Translations under genes and position numbers: made by a program
NCBI RefSeq assembly: GCF_002564025.1
Contig: NZ_PDJH01000001.1
Coordinates: forward strand, 434,001-498,000
From: Flavimobilis soli
Lineage (GTDB): Bacteria > Actinomycetota > Actinomycetes > Actinomycetales > Cellulomonadaceae
DNA length: 64,000 nucleotides
Direction: 5' to 3'
Notes under the pieces: model-generated
The model's database searches: none
The model's input: only the letters and a program-made list of their open reading frames with translations
Told to the model about the DNA's origin: nothing
Shown: piece after piece, positions 42,159 through 52,455 of the stretch
How positions within the stretch are numbered: position 1 is the first letter of the stretch
How the letters are laid out: the number at the start of each line of letters is the position of its first letter

Positions 42159-43741
42159 GCGCCCGCGTCCGCCAGGCGCGCGGCGAGCTGGATCGCGCGC
42201 ACAGCGGCAGCCGCCTTCGAGCGCGTCTCCTCGTACTCGGTCGCCGGGACGGAGTCCGCGACGATGCCTGCGCCCGCCTGGACGCTCGCTCTCCCGCCGC
42301 GCAGGAGCGCCGTGCGGATCGCGATCGCCATGTCCATGTCGCCGGCGAAGTCGAAGTACCCGACACAGCCGCCGTAGATCCCGCGGGACGCAGGTTCGAG
42401 CTCGTCGATCAGCGCGATCGCCCGCGGCTTCGGCGCACCCGACAGAGTGCCCGCCGGGAACGTCGCCTTGAGCGTGTCGACCGCGGTCGCGTCCGCCCGC
42501 AGCTGCCCGACCACGGTCGAGCAGATGTGCATGATGTGGCTGAACCTGCGGACCGCCATGAACTCGATGACCTCGACCGACGTCGGCGAGCAGACCTTGA
42601 CGAGGTCGTTGCGGGAAAGGTCGACGAGCATGAGGTGCTCGGCGCATTCCTTCGGGTCCGCGAGGAGCTCCTCCGCGAGAGCGACGTCCTCCTCGGGCGT
42701 CGCGCCGCGCGGGCGCGAGCCAGCGATCGGGAACGTCACCACGCGGCGGTCCTCGACCTTGACGAGCGTCTCGGGGCTCGACCCGACGACCGCGAAGTCG
42801 CCGCCCGCGGCGTCCTGCAGCTGGAAGTAGTACATGTACGGGCTCGGGTTGATCGTGCGCAGCGCCCGGTAGACGTCGAGCGGCGACGCAGGGCAGTCCA
42901 GGTCGAGGCGCTGCGAGAGCACCACCTGGAACACCTCGCCGTCGCGGATCGCCTCCTTGCCTGCCTCGATCGCGGCCTCGTAGTCCGTGCGCTCCGAGCG
43001 GAACTCGAGCACGGGCTCGGGCGCGTCGCCGAGCGTGACGGCGACGCTCGCCGCGTCGGCCCCGCGCCCCTCGACGAGGGTGCGCTGCATCGCGTCGAGC
43101 CGTGCGACGGCGTCCGCGTACGCCTCGTCGACCCGCTCGTCGGTCGCATCGAAGTTGATCGCGTTCGCGATGAGCCACACCGACCCGGTCAGGTGGTCGA
43201 CCGCGGCGACGTCGGACGCGAGGCACAGCGTGACCTCGGGGACGTCGAGCTCGTCCGGCGCGGACGACGGGAGGGTGGGCTCCCAGTGGCGCACGACGTC
43301 CCAGCCGAGCGCGCCCGCGAGGCCGCCCGTGAAGGGCGGCAGCCCGTCGAAGGACGGCGTCGCGAGGACGTCGAGCGTGCGCGCGAGGACCTCGAGCACG
43401 TCACCGTCGGTCGGCACGCCCGCGGGCACGTCGCCCGTCCAGCGCGCAGCGCCGTCGAGCACCGACAGCGTCGCGCGCGAGCGCACGCCGACGAACGACC
43501 AGCGCGACCAGCCACCGTCGAGCGGGGCGGACTCCATGATGAACGTCCCCGGTCGGCTGCCTGCGAGCGTGCGGTACAGCCCGACGGGCGTGACGTCGTC
43601 GACCAGGAGCCGGCGCACGACCGGGATGACGCGACGGTGCTGCGCGGCGAGCCAGGAGAAGCCCTCCGCCGACGGCCACGTCGTGCCCCAGGGCAGGGCC
43701 TCGCCAGGTCCCGTCACCGTGCGCTCGTCAGCCGCAGTCAT
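42155..43741 (-). CDS. trpE: anthranilate synthase component I
   Basis: Chorismate-utilising enzyme that makes anthranilate with ammonia from TrpG. The 528-residue protein has an N-terminal domain with the tryptophan feedback segment ([15 protein letters not shown], a variant of the LLESA element) and a C-terminal catalytic domain with [25 protein letters not shown] and [12 protein letters not shown]. The glutamine amidotransferase partner trpG and also trpD are not in this window. ATG 43741 overlaps the hisI stop by 4 bases. p-Aminobenzoate synthase PabB is a close relative; the trp setting and LSGAPK favour TrpE. Confidence 0.96.
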   Translation of the reverse strand: MTAADERTVTGPGEALPWGTTWPSAEGFSWLAAQHRRVIPVVRRLLVDDVTPVGLYRTLAGSRPGTFIMESAPLDGGWSRWSFVGVRSRATLSVLDGAARWTGDVPAGVPTDGDVLEVLARTLDVLATPSFDGLPPFTGGLAGALGWDVVRHWEPTLPSSAPDELDVPEVTLCLASDVAAVDHLTGSVWLIANAINFDATDERVDEAYADAVARLDAMQRTLVEGRGADAASVAVTLGDAPEPVLEFRSERTDYEAAIEAGKEAIRDGEVFQVVLSQRLDLDCPASPLDVYRALRTINPSPYMYYFQLQDAAGGDFAVVGSSPETLVKVEDRRVVTFPIAGSRPRGATPEEDVALAEELLADPKECAEHLMLVDLSRNDLVKVCSPTSVEVIEFMAVRRFSHIMHICSTVVGQLRADATAVDTLKATFPAGTLSGAPKPRAIALIDELEPASRGIYGGCVGYFDFAGDMDMAIAIRTALLRGGRASVQAGAGIVADSVPATEYEETRSKAAAAVRAIQLAARLADAGA

Positions 43742-44160
43742 CGCGTCTCCTCCTCGCTCGCTCCCCCGGCCTGCCCGGGGACCTCTCCGACGACCGCTCC
43801 CAGGTCGCCGCCGGTGATGAAGCACGTGCGCTCGCCCGTGTGGCAGGCCGCGCCGACCTGCTCGACCTGGACCAGCAGGGCGTCGCCGTCGCAGTCGATC
43901 GCGACCGACCGCACGTACTGCGCGTGACCCGACGTGTCGCCCTTGCGCCAGTACTCGTCCCGCGAACGGCTGAAGAACGTCACGCGCCCCTCGGTGAGCG
44001 TGCGGCGCAGCGCCTCGTCGTCCATCCAGCCGAGCATGAGGACCTCATGCGTGTCGTGCTGCTGCACGATCGCGGCCACGAGGCCGGCCTGGTCGCGCTT
44101 GAGCCGGGCGGCGATCGCCGGGTCGAGGACGGGCGCGGGGTCAGGGGTCGAGTCGTTCAC
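43738..44160 (-). CDS. hisI: phosphoribosyl-AMP cyclohydrolase
   Basis: Third step of histidine synthesis: hydrolytic opening of the adenine ring of phosphoribosyl-AMP. The 140-residue protein is the monofunctional form without the HisE domain. Metal ligands are visible as the Asp/Cys stretch DCDGD (Cys90) and Cys106/Cys113 in [11 protein letters not shown] 44160 is the likely start; a GATGAT 6 nt upstream is a weak -10 candidate that would give a promoter separate from the ABC genes. It overlaps trpE by 4 bases, linking histidine and tryptophan synthesis. Confidence 0.96.
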   Translation of the reverse strand: MNDSTPDPAPVLDPAIAARLKRDQAGLVAAIVQQHDTHEVLMLGWMDDEALRRTLTEGRVTFFSRSRDEYWRKGDTSGHAQYVRSVAIDCDGDALLVQVEQVGAACHTGERTCFITGGDLGAVVGEVPGQAGGASEEETR

Positions 44161-44185
44161 CGGCCGATCATCGCACGCTCGACCG

Positions 44186-46033
44186 TCACCGCGTCTGCGC
44201 GATCCAGGCGGCGTGCATGCGCGCGTACACGCCGTCCGCGGCCACGAGCTCGTCGTGCTTCCCCACCTCGACGACGCGCCCCTCGTCGACGACGACGACG
44301 AGGTCGCTCGCCTCCGCGGTCGACAGGCGGTGGGCGATCGTGATCGTGGACCGTCCCTGGGTCAGCGACTCGAGCGCCCGCGCGATGCGCACCTCGGCGA
44401 CCGGGTCGACAGCAGACGTCGCCTCGTCGAGGACGAGCAGGTCAGCTCCTGCGAGGTGCGCCCGCGCGAGCGCGACGAGCTGCCGCTCCCCCGCCGACAG
44501 CGACTCGCCGCGCTGCCCGACGGGCGAGTCGAGGCCCTGCGGCCGGGCCTCGGCCCACTCGGTGAGCCCGAGCTCCGCGACCGCTGCCTCGACCGCTGCG
44601 CGCGCCTGAGGCGTGACGACGTCGTCCTCCGCGCCGGCCCGCAGGCCGTACGCGATGTTCTCGACGAGCGTCCCGTCGAACAGGAACCCCTCCTGCGGCA
44701 CCATGACGACGCGCTCACGCAGCGACGCGAGCGTCAGACGCCGCAGATCGACGCCGTCGAGCAGGACCTCACCCTCGGTCGGGTCCATGAGACGGGCCAC
44801 GAGCCGGGCGAGCGTCGTCTTCCCCGAGCCGGTGCGGCCCACGACCGCGACACGCGTGCGGGCAGGGACGACGAGGTCGACGTCGCGGAGCACCGGCGGA
44901 CCGCCGGGGTACGCGTAGCCCACGCCGCGCAGCTCGACCGTCGCGGGGCCGCGCGGGCTCTCGACGCCGTCGGACGGGTCGACGACGTCGAGCGGCGTCT
45001 CGAGGACGGCGAGCACGCGGCGCCAGCCGGCGACCGCGTTCTGCATCTCGTTGAGCACCTCGGTCGCCATCTGCACGGGACCGGTGAAGAGCTGGACGAG
45101 GAAGAGGAACGCGAGGAGCTTGCCGAGCGTCACCTCGCCCGCGAGCCCGAGGAACGTGCCGACGACCACGACGACGGCGAGCACGAGGTTCGCGACGAGC
45201 GTGCCGCTCGCGAACACGGCCGCGACGCGCACCTGCGCGCGGACCGCTGCGTCCCGGTGGCCCGCGACGGTCTCGTCGACGCGACGGCGCGTCCGGTCCG
45301 ACGCGCCGTAGGCGCGGATCGTCTCGGCGCCGACGACGGACTCCGAGATCGCGCCGAGCATCGCCCCCATGCGCTCGCGCACGACGGCGAACGCCTTGCC
45401 CACGCGCTGCTGCGCCGGCCCGATCACGAGGGCGAGCGGCAGGAAGGAGAGCCACACGACGATCGCGAGCTGCCACGAGTACAGCGCCATGAGGACGGTC
45501 GCGGCGGTCACCTGGAGCGTCGAGACGAGCAGCATGACGCCGCCCCACTGCACGAACAGGGAGATCGTGTCGACGTCGCTCGTGACGCGCGAGACGAGGG
45601 CGCCGCGTCGCTCGGTGTTCTGCGTGAGGACGGACAGGTCGTGGACGTGCCGGAACGCACGCACGCGCAAGGACGCGAGGCCCGCCTCGGTGCTGCGGAA
45701 CAGGCGGACGTTGACGATCGTCGAGCAGGCGCCCGCGACGACGAGGAGGACCGCGGCGAGGAGGACTAGCGCGGCGACGCGCCCGACGTCGACGCCGTCC
45801 GGGCCGCCGAACCCCGTGTCGATCGCCTGCTGCACCGCGACCGGGACGACGACGCGGCCGGCGGCCGCAACGACCGCGAGCACGAGCGTGAGGACGATCC
45901 CGTCGACGATCTCGGGCGACGTGCGCACGCCCGCGCGCAGAGTGGCCCAGACGCCGAGCGAGCTGGCTGCGGCGATCCTGCCGGTCGCGTCCGTCGTCGG
46001 TCCCTGCTCCGCGCTGCGTGCCCCGGCCCTCAC
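44186..46033 (-). CDS. ABC exporter half, canonical ATP-site subunit of a heterodimer
   Basis: Membrane-ATPase fusion of 615 residues: six membrane helices, then an ATPase domain with Walker [10 protein letters not shown], Walker [13 protein letters not shown] with catalytic Glu, and H-loop [10 protein letters not shown], all intact. Its signature is LSAGERQ rather than LSGGQ. Paired with the upstream subunit, this predicts one fully active site (these Walker motifs with the partner's LSGGQ) and one degenerate site. GTG 46033 overlaps the partner's stop by 4 bases. Function may be multidrug or lipid export; the substrate is unknown. Confidence 0.92.
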   Translation of the reverse strand: MRAGARSAEQGPTTDATGRIAAASSLGVWATLRAGVRTSPEIVDGIVLTLVLAVVAAAGRVVVPVAVQQAIDTGFGGPDGVDVGRVAALVLLAAVLLVVAGACSTIVNVRLFRSTEAGLASLRVRAFRHVHDLSVLTQNTERRGALVSRVTSDVDTISLFVQWGGVMLLVSTLQVTAATVLMALYSWQLAIVVWLSFLPLALVIGPAQQRVGKAFAVVRERMGAMLGAISESVVGAETIRAYGASDRTRRRVDETVAGHRDAAVRAQVRVAAVFASGTLVANLVLAVVVVVGTFLGLAGEVTLGKLLAFLFLVQLFTGPVQMATEVLNEMQNAVAGWRRVLAVLETPLDVVDPSDGVESPRGPATVELRGVGYAYPGGPPVLRDVDLVVPARTRVAVVGRTGSGKTTLARLVARLMDPTEGEVLLDGVDLRRLTLASLRERVVMVPQEGFLFDGTLVENIAYGLRAGAEDDVVTPQARAAVEAAVAELGLTEWAEARPQGLDSPVGQRGESLSAGERQLVALARAHLAGADLLVLDEATSAVDPVAEVRIARALESLTQGRSTITIAHRLSTAEASDLVVVVDEGRVVEVGKHDELVAADGVYARMHAAWIAQTR

Positions 46034-47874
46034 GATCCCTCCCCCTCGCGCTCGTCAGCGCGACGTGCGGCCTCGTCCTCGTACGCGGTCGCGAGCGCCG
46101 CATAGCCCGGGTCGCGCTGCATGAGCTCGGCGTGCGTGCCGGTGTCGACCACGCGGCCGCCCGCGACGTGCACGACGGCGTCTGCGAGCGCGACGCTCGA
46201 CATCCGGTAGGCGACCATGACGACCGTGGGGTGGTCGTCCCGAGATCCTGCGCCCCGGAGGGAGCCGAGGATGTCGCCCTCGACGCGCGGGTCGACCGCG
46301 GACGTCGCGTCGTCGAGCACGAGCAGGCGCGGCCGGCGTACGAGGGCGCGGGCGAAGGCGAGCCGCTGGCGCTGCCCGCCGGAGAGGCTCGCGCCGCGTT
46401 CGCCGAGCGGCGCGTCGAGGCCGCCGGGCAGGGCGCGCACGACGTCACCGACGTGCGCCTGGTCGAGGGCGGCCCACACGGCGTCGTCCGACGGCGCGGA
46501 CGGGTCGTCGGCATCCTGGAGCGTGACGTTCGCGCGGACGGTGTCCTCGAAGACGAACGTCGACTGCCCGACGAGGGCGACCGCTGACGTGAGCTGCTCC
46601 GTGCTCAGGTCCCGCGCGTCGACGCCGTCGAGGCGGACCGTCCCGTCCGTCGGGTCGAAGAGACGTGCGAGGAGCGAGACGAGCGTCGTCTTGCCGGCGC
46701 CGGTCGGCCCGACGACGGCGACGACCGTGCCGGGGTCGACGTGCAGGCTCACGTCGCTGAGGAGCTTCACCGGCCCGCGGCCCGTCGGTACGACGACGCT
46801 CACGCCGTCGAGGTCGACGGCGACGCCCAGGCTGTCTCGGGGAGGCAGGGCGCCGGTCCCGGGCACGAGGTCGCCGTCCGCGTCGATCACGCGGCTGATG
46901 CGCTCGTACCCGACGAGAGCGCGGGGCAGCTCGCCAAGCACCCAGCCGAACGCACGGACAGGGACCGCGAGCATCGTCAGCAGGTACGCCGCCGCGACGA
47001 TCTCGCCCGTGCCGACGGCACCCGTGCTCGCACGCCACGCGCCGACCCCGAGGACGAGGAGCGTGCCGAGGGACGGCAGCAGCTCGATCAGCGGGTCGAA
47101 GTAGGCGCGCACACGACCCGCGCGCACGTTCGCGGCACGCAGCTCCTGCGCGACGGCGTCGAACCGGCGCTCCTCACGCTCGGCGGTGCCGAGAGCCTTG
47201 ACGAGGAGGCCGGCCTCGAAGCTCTCGTGCGCGGTGTCGGACACAGCGCCGCGCAGCTGCTGCGCAGCCGTGACGGCCGGCGTCATGCGCCGCTGGAAGA
47301 CGACGTTGACCGCCAGCACGAGCGGCAGCACGACCAGGGCGGCGACCGCGAGGTACGCGTCGACGGCGAACAGCTGGACCGTCGCGACGACGAGCATGAC
47401 CGCGACGCCAAGCGCGAACGGCAGGGGGTTGAACACGCCCGTCGCGGCTTCCGCGTCCGAGCTTGCGTGCGCGAGGAGCTGGCCGGTCGGCTGTGAACGG
47501 TGCCACGACACGGGGAGCTCGAGGAAACGGTGCGTCACTGCACGGCGATGGTTGGCTCCGAGCTTCGCGTAGCCGATCCCCGCGAAGATGCGCCGCCCGG
47601 CGACGGAGAGCGCCAGCGCGAGCGCGGCTGCGGCGATCGCGGCCCCCGCACGCCACACGTCGCCCGGCGTGACGTCGGCTCCCGACAGCGCGGGCACCAC
47701 GACGGAGTCGGTCGCGCGGCCGAGCACGACGGAGACTGCGACCGTCAGCGCGCCGCCGATCGCGGAGATGCCGATCGCGAGCACGTAGGTGCGCCACTCG
47801 TCGCGGATGCCGCGCGCCATGAGCACGATCGACTGCCGTGCCCGGGAGCCCGGCAGGGCGTGCGGACGACGCAT
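46030..47874 (-). CDS. ABC exporter half, degenerate ATP-site subunit of a heterodimer
   Basis: Membrane-ATPase fusion of 614 residues. Walker A (GPTGAGKTT) and signature (LSGGQRQR) are canonical. The Walker B end reads LLVLDDATSAVD, with Asp for the catalytic Glu, and the H-loop reads VMVAYRMSSV, with Tyr for His. These are the two changes typical of the degenerate side of heterodimeric exporters such as TM287/288 and BmrCD. ATG 47874 has GGGGAG 7 nt upstream. It is the first gene of the pair and is divergent from the TIGR03085 gene. Confidence 0.92.
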   Translation of the reverse strand: MRRPHALPGSRARQSIVLMARGIRDEWRTYVLAIGISAIGGALTVAVSVVLGRATDSVVVPALSGADVTPGDVWRAGAAIAAAALALALSVAGRRIFAGIGYAKLGANHRRAVTHRFLELPVSWHRSQPTGQLLAHASSDAEAATGVFNPLPFALGVAVMLVVATVQLFAVDAYLAVAALVVLPLVLAVNVVFQRRMTPAVTAAQQLRGAVSDTAHESFEAGLLVKALGTAEREERRFDAVAQELRAANVRAGRVRAYFDPLIELLPSLGTLLVLGVGAWRASTGAVGTGEIVAAAYLLTMLAVPVRAFGWVLGELPRALVGYERISRVIDADGDLVPGTGALPPRDSLGVAVDLDGVSVVVPTGRGPVKLLSDVSLHVDPGTVVAVVGPTGAGKTTLVSLLARLFDPTDGTVRLDGVDARDLSTEQLTSAVALVGQSTFVFEDTVRANVTLQDADDPSAPSDDAVWAALDQAHVGDVVRALPGGLDAPLGERGASLSGGQRQRLAFARALVRRPRLLVLDDATSAVDPRVEGDILGSLRGAGSRDDHPTVVMVAYRMSSVALADAVVHVAGGRVVDTGTHAELMQRDPGYAALATAYEDEAARRADEREGEGS

Positions 47875-47929
47875 GCAGACGCTCCCCTCGATGACGACCC
47901 GACGAACGTCATCGTGTCACGAGCCGTGC

Positions 47930-47935
47930 CACGAT
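47930..47935 (+). promoter_or_regulatory. possible -10 box of the TIGR03085 gene
   Basis: CACGAT lies 6 nt before the ATG at 47942 and no ribosome binding site is present. It keeps the A and final T of the TANNNT pattern but not the first T, so this is a weaker candidate. Confidence 0.35.
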
Positions 47936-47941
47936 GAACGT

Positions 47942-48640
47942 ATGACCTGGCACCAGCACGAACGCGAGACCTTGGCCGCACTCCTGCTCTCCGTCGGCCC
48001 GGACGCGCCCACGCTGTGCGAGGGATGGCGGTCCCGCCATCTCGCGGTCCACCTCCTGCACCGCGAGTCCGCGGCGCTCAGCCATCTCAGGGCGGTGCCG
48101 GGGCCGGTCGGCCGGGTCGGTTCCGAGGCGTTCGAGGCCGCGGTCGAGCGGTGCCTCGACCCCGAGGAGTACGCCGCGACGATCGACGAGTTCGCGCAGG
48201 CGCCCGCCGCGTGGAGCCCGTGGAGCTTCGCCGGCGACTCGGTCAACCTGCTCGAGTTCTTCGTGCACGGCGAGGACGTCCGGCGCGCCGGGGCGCTCGC
48301 CCAGGACGGCTCGCTCGCCCAGCCCGGCGCGCCCGAGCCGGGACCGTTGCCGCCGAGCCGCGCGCTGTCGCCCGACCACGCGGACACGATCTGGCAGGCG
48401 CTGCGCCGCGCGGCGCCGATGATGCTGCTTCGCGTGCCCGCGGGCCTGGTGTACGTGCGCGACGACGGGCCGCGCGCCGTCGTGCACCGACCGCGCGAGG
48501 GCTACGGCACGGTCGTCGTGCGCGGCGAGCTCGGCGACCTCGTGCTGCACGCGTTCCGCCGGGGCGCGCGCACGCGCGTCACGGTCGAGGGCGACGCGGA
48601 CGACGTCGCGGCGATCGCCGCGCGCTGCCCGCTCCCCTGA
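47942..48640 (+). CDS. TIGR03085 family metal-binding protein (DinB/MDMPI-like)
   Basis: Protein of 232 residues resembling the actinobacterial TIGR03085 family, distantly related to mycothiol-dependent maleylpyruvate isomerase and DinB four-helix proteins. It opens with WHQHERETLAALLLSVGPDAPTLCEGWRSRHLAVHLLHRE, in which the spaced histidines could bind a metal. The reaction is unknown; a mycothiol-linked role would fit the organism but is inference. It is on the plus strand between an ABC operon and hisF, its stop lying only 6 bases from the hisF stop. Confidence 0.8.
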   Translation: MTWHQHERETLAALLLSVGPDAPTLCEGWRSRHLAVHLLHRESAALSHLRAVPGPVGRVGSEAFEAAVERCLDPEEYAATIDEFAQAPAAWSPWSFAGDSVNLLEFFVHGEDVRRAGALAQDGSLAQPGAPEPGPLPPSRALSPDHADTIWQALRRAAPMMLLRVPAGLVYVRDDGPRAVVHRPREGYGTVVVRGELGDLVLHAFRRGARTRVTVEGDADDVAAIAARCPLP

Positions 48641-48646
48641 CGTCCG

Positions 48647-49417
48647 TCAGCGGACCGGGATGCCCGCCGCCCGCATGTCGTCCTTGACCTGACCGATCGT
48701 CAGGGTGCCGAAGTGGAAGACGCTCGCCGCGAGCACCGCGTCGGCACCCGCCTGGGCGGCCTGCGTGAAGTGCGCGGGCTCTCCGGCGCCGCCGCTCGCG
48801 ATGAGCGGCACGGAGACCGTCCTGCGGACGTCGCGCAGCATGTCGAGGTCGAAGCCCGCGGTGGTGCCGTCGGCGTCCATCGAGTTGAGGAGCACCTCGC
48901 CCGCGCCGAGCTCCGCAGCACGCGTCGCCCACTCGACCGCGTCGATACCGGTGCCGCGGCGGCCGCCGTGGGTCGTGACCTCGTAGCCCGACTCGGTGCG
49001 CGTGCCGTCCTGGCAGCGGCGCGCGTCGACCGAGATGACGAGGACCTGCGAGCCGAAGCGCGCCGCGATCTCGCTGATGAGCTCGGGGCGCGCGATCGCC
49101 GCGGTGTTGACGCCGACCTTGTCGGCGCCGGCCCGCAGGAGGCGGTCGACGTCGTCCGTGCTGCGCACCCCGCCGCCGACCGTGAGCGGGACGAACACCT
49201 GCTCGGCCGTGCGGCGCACGACGTCGTACGTCGTCTCGCGGTTGCCCGACGACGCGGAGACGTCGAGGAACGTGATCTCGTCGGCGCCCTCCGCGTCGTA
49301 GCGCCGGGCGAGCTCGACGGGGTCGCCCGCGTCGCGCAGGTTCTCGAAGTTCACGCCCTTGACCACGCGGCCCTGGTCCACGTCCAGGCACGGGATGACC
49401 CTGATCGACACGCTCAT
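48647..49417 (-). CDS. hisF: imidazole glycerol phosphate synthase cyclase subunit
   Basis: Forms imidazole glycerol phosphate and AICAR from PRFAR using ammonia delivered by HisH. The 256-residue TIM barrel starts [21 protein letters not shown] with the catalytic Asp12, and has VISVDARR around the second Asp region, and phosphate loops GGGVRS and ASGGAGE. HisH is not in the window. ATG 49417 gives the standard N-terminus. It lies 13 bases after the FKBP lipoprotein gene and about 4.5 kb from hisI, with an exporter operon and a reversed gene between them. Confidence 0.97.
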   Translation of the reverse strand: MSVSIRVIPCLDVDQGRVVKGVNFENLRDAGDPVELARRYDAEGADEITFLDVSASSGNRETTYDVVRRTAEQVFVPLTVGGGVRSTDDVDRLLRAGADKVGVNTAAIARPELISEIAARFGSQVLVISVDARRCQDGTRTESGYEVTTHGGRRGTGIDAVEWATRAAELGAGEVLLNSMDADGTTAGFDLDMLRDVRRTVSVPLIASGGAGEPAHFTQAAQAGADAVLAASVFHFGTLTIGQVKDDMRAAGIPVR

Positions 49418-49430
49418 CGAAGCTGTTCCC

Positions 49431-50381
49431 TCACTCGTCCTCGGACGACGGCTCGTCGCCGTCGGTCCCCTCGTCGCTCCCCTGCTCCCCGGTGTCCCCG
49501 GGCGCCGCAAGCGTACCGGCGTACAGGATGTCGACGACGAACACGACCGTCTCCTCGGCCCACGCGGAGTCCGTGCCGCCGTACGCCCATGCGGGCGGCG
49601 CGACGACGAGCACCTGGGAGCCGACCGTCTGCTCGATGAGCCCCTCGTCCCACGCCGCGACGGGGCGCGAGTCGCCGACGATCGTCGTGAACGGCGCCCT
49701 TCCCTCCGGCCACGTCGAGTCGATGACCTCGCCCGACGACCAGGCCACCGCGCTGTACTGCACGATGACCGTCTGACCGGGCTTCACCTGGTCGCCGACG
49801 CCCTTGACGAGCGGCTGCACGACGAGCTGCTCGGGCGGGCCCGAGTCCGGGAGCGTGACCGTCGGGGTGCCGTCGTCGTCGAGAGCGACGGACGGGAGCC
49901 CCTCGGGCACGTCGACATCGTCCCCGACCGCGCGGCCGGCGATGAGGTCCGCGACGAGGACGACAGGGGTCTCGTCCACCTCCTCGACGACGAGCACGCG
50001 GGCGCCCGCCTCGTGGCCCAGGAGCGCGTCGTGCAGGCGTCCCCCGAGCGAGTCGACCGTCACCTCGTGGACGCGCGGCAGCTCGTCGTACGTGTCGACG
50101 ATCTGCGTGCCGTCCCGGCCGTCCTGCCCGAAGAGGTTCAGCAGGACGGTCGACCCCTCGACCGCCTTCGGGCCTTCGCCCTCCCACACGACCTCGACGT
50201 ACGGCTCGGTCACGACGAGCGGCTTCGTGTACTCGAGCTGGGGGACGCCGCCGAACGCCCCCGAGACCGTCACGGTGCGGTCGGGTTCCTCGAGCGACGA
50301 GCACGCGACGAGGGACGCTGCGGCGAGCGAGGCGACGACGACGGTGGAGCAGGCGCGGCGCAGGGCACGCGGAACGAACAC
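49431..50381 (-). CDS. FKBP-type peptidyl-prolyl isomerase, predicted lipoprotein
   Basis: Exported PPIase. The N-terminus [20 protein letters not shown] has basic residues and a hydrophobic core ending in lipobox LVAC with Cys27, so it should be lipidated by Lgt. Residues of about 210-295 form a recognisable FKBP domain ([26 protein letters not shown]...PPAWAYGG). The preceding 130 residues look like a diverged second FKBP unit. The tail is acidic. Start: GTG 50381 follows AGGAG by 4 nt, and that AGGAG overlaps the pafA stop; GTG 50393 would overlap pafA by 4 bases and is the alternative. Confidence 0.85.
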   Translation of the reverse strand: MFVPRALRRACSTVVVASLAAASLVACSSLEEPDRTVTVSGAFGGVPQLEYTKPLVVTEPYVEVVWEGEGPKAVEGSTVLLNLFGQDGRDGTQIVDTYDELPRVHEVTVDSLGGRLHDALLGHEAGARVLVVEEVDETPVVLVADLIAGRAVGDDVDVPEGLPSVALDDDGTPTVTLPDSGPPEQLVVQPLVKGVGDQVKPGQTVIVQYSAVAWSSGEVIDSTWPEGRAPFTTIVGDSRPVAAWDEGLIEQTVGSQVLVVAPPAWAYGGTDSAWAEETVVFVVDILYAGTLAAPGDTGEQGSDEGTDGDEPSSEDE

Positions 50382-50389
50382 AGAACTCC

Positions 50390-51763
50390 TCACATGGACT
50401 CGATCAGACGCTCGACCCGCTCGTCGACGTTCACGAACGGGTCCTTGCACAGCACGGTCTTCTGCGCCTGGTCGTTGAGCTTGAGGTGGACCCAGTCCAC
50501 CGTGTAGTCACGGCGCGCCTCCTGGGCGGCCTTGACGAAGTCGCCGCGCAGCTTCGCACGCGTCGTCTGCGGCGGGACCGACGTCGACTCGAGGATCTCG
50601 GCGTCGGTCGTCACGCGCTCGACGAGCCCGCGCTCGGCGAGGAGGTTGTAGAGCCCCTCGGTGCGGGAGATGTCGTGGTACGCGAGGTCGAGCCGCGCGA
50701 CGCGCGGGTCGCCGAGGCTCAGCCCGTGCTTCGCGCGGTACCGTTCGATCAGCTTGTGCTTGATGACCCAGTCGAGCTCGCGCTCGACGGGCGTCATGTC
50801 GCCGTCGCGCAGCGCTGCGAGGCCGCGCGTCCACAGGTCGACGACCTTGCGGTCGGTCGCGGACGCTCCGTTCTCGTCGAGGTGGGCGACAACCTTCTCG
50901 AGGTACTCCTCCTGCAGGTCGATCGCGGTGACGACGCGACCGCTCGCGAGCTCGACCGGCGCGCGCCCGGACACGTCCGCACTGATCTCGCGGATCGACC
51001 TGATCGGGTTGTCGAGAGCGAGGTCGCGCAGCCGGGCCCCTGACTCGATCAGCCGCAGCACGAGGTCCGTCGCGCCGACCTTGAGCATCGTCGTCGTCTC
51101 CGACATCGACGAGTCACCGACGATCACGTGCAGTCGACGGAACTGCTCGGCGTCCGCGTGCGGCTCGTCGCGCGTGTTGATGATCGGGCGCGACCTGGTC
51201 GTCGCGCTCGAGACCGCCTCCCAAATGTGCTCGGCGCGCTGGGACAGGCAGAACTGCGCGCCCTGCGGCGTGTTGTGGATCTTGCCGGCTCCCGTGAGCA
51301 CCTGCCGCGTGATGAGGAACGGGACGAGCAGGTCCGAGAGCTTCGCGAAGTCGCCCTTGCGCCGCACGAGGTAGTTCTCGTGGCAGCCGTACGAGTTGCC
51401 CGCGGAGTCGGTGTTGTTCTTGAACAGGTGGATCGTGCCCGAGCCGCCCTCGTCGGCCAGACGCTGCTGCGCGTCCTCGACGAGACCCTCGAGGATGCGC
51501 TCGCCACCGCGGTCGTACGTGACGAGCTGGCGCAGGTCGTCGCACTCCGCGGTCGCATACTCGGGGTGCGAGCCGACGTCGAGGTAGAGGCGGGAGCCGT
51601 TCGTGAGGAACACGTTCGAGGAGCGCCCCCACGCAACGACCTTGCGGAACAGGTGACGGGCGACCTCGTCGGCGCTCAGGCGGTCGTCGCCCGTCGTCGC
51701 GCACGTGACGCCATACTCGGTCTCGAGGCCGAAGATGCGGCGGGTGCTGGTCGCGTCGGTCAT
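50390..51763 (-). CDS. pafA: Pup-protein ligase
   Basis: ATP-dependent ligase that joins the C-terminal glutamate of Pup to lysines of target proteins. The 457-residue protein has the glutamine-synthetase-like core with FGLETEYGV (Glu14 for Mg-ATP), [15 protein letters not shown] (Asp62) and [16 protein letters not shown]. The C-terminal small domain ends in [17 protein letters not shown] 51763 overlaps the prcA stop by 4 bases. It is distinguished from its paralogue Dop, encoded nearby, by lacking Dop's extra N-terminal loop region. It acts on Pup from the pup gene 1.5 kb upstream. Confidence 0.97.
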   Translation of the reverse strand: MTDATSTRRIFGLETEYGVTCATTGDDRLSADEVARHLFRKVVAWGRSSNVFLTNGSRLYLDVGSHPEYATAECDDLRQLVTYDRGGERILEGLVEDAQQRLADEGGSGTIHLFKNNTDSAGNSYGCHENYLVRRKGDFAKLSDLLVPFLITRQVLTGAGKIHNTPQGAQFCLSQRAEHIWEAVSSATTRSRPIINTRDEPHADAEQFRRLHVIVGDSSMSETTTMLKVGATDLVLRLIESGARLRDLALDNPIRSIREISADVSGRAPVELASGRVVTAIDLQEEYLEKVVAHLDENGASATDRKVVDLWTRGLAALRDGDMTPVERELDWVIKHKLIERYRAKHGLSLGDPRVARLDLAYHDISRTEGLYNLLAERGLVERVTTDAEILESTSVPPQTTRAKLRGDFVKAAQEARRDYTVDWVHLKLNDQAQKTVLCKDPFVNVDERVERLIESM

Positions 51764-52455
51764 CGTGCGTCTCCCTCGATGAGCGTCGCGAGCTCGCTCG
51801 CGAGGATCCGCCGGAAGGCGCGACGCGGTCGGCGCCGGTCGAGCACGGCGACCTCGAGCTGGGCCGCCGCGACCTGGTCGCGGTCGTCGCCCTTCGCGAG
51901 GACGGCCGCCGCCAGCCACGTCACCTCGGCGAGGGTCATGCCCGGGCGCCAGCCGTCAGCGACGGCTGCGCCGAGCTCCTCGGCGTCCCCGCCCATGACG
52001 ACGTGGTCGTGCTCGTCGGTCACAGACCCGTCGTAGGACAGGCGGTAGATCTGGTCGGTCGCGGACGACTCCCCGACCTCGGCGACGACGATCTCGACCT
52101 CGAGCGGCTTGGACTCGGTCGTGAAGACGGTGCCGAGCGTCTGGGCGTAGGCGTTCGCGAGGCCGCGCGCCTGGACGTCGCTGCGGTCGTACGAGTAGCC
52201 GCGCAGGTCCGCGTAGCGGACTCCGGCGACGCGCAGGTTCTCGAACTCGTTGTACTTGCCGACCGCGGCGAACGCGATGCGGTCGTAGATCTCCGAGATC
52301 TTGTGCAGCGCGCGCGACGGGTTCTCCGTCGCGAACGCGATGCCGTCGTCGTACCCGAGGACGACGACGCTGCGACCGCGCGCGATGCCCTTGCGCGCGA
52401 AGTCCGCCCGGTCCTTCATGAGCTGCTCGGGCGACACGTAGAACGGCATCGTCAT
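51760..52455 (-). CDS. prcA: 20S proteasome alpha subunit
   Basis: Forms the outer heptameric rings that gate the proteasome core. The 231-residue protein begins [31 protein letters not shown], the standard actinobacterial gate segment, and lacks an N-terminal catalytic Thr, as expected for alpha subunits. The C-terminal tail is basic ([11 protein letters not shown]). The start ATG 52455 overlaps prcB by 4 bases, and the stop overlaps pafA by 4, so stoichiometric coupled translation of prcB-prcA is likely. Mpa docks on this ring through its C-terminal tail. Confidence 0.97.
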   Translation of the reverse strand: MTMPFYVSPEQLMKDRADFARKGIARGRSVVVLGYDDGIAFATENPSRALHKISEIYDRIAFAAVGKYNEFENLRVAGVRYADLRGYSYDRSDVQARGLANAYAQTLGTVFTTESKPLEVEIVVAEVGESSATDQIYRLSYDGSVTDEHDHVVMGGDAEELGAAVADGWRPGMTLAEVTWLAAAVLAKGDDRDQVAAAQLEVAVLDRRRPRRAFRRILASELATLIEGDAR

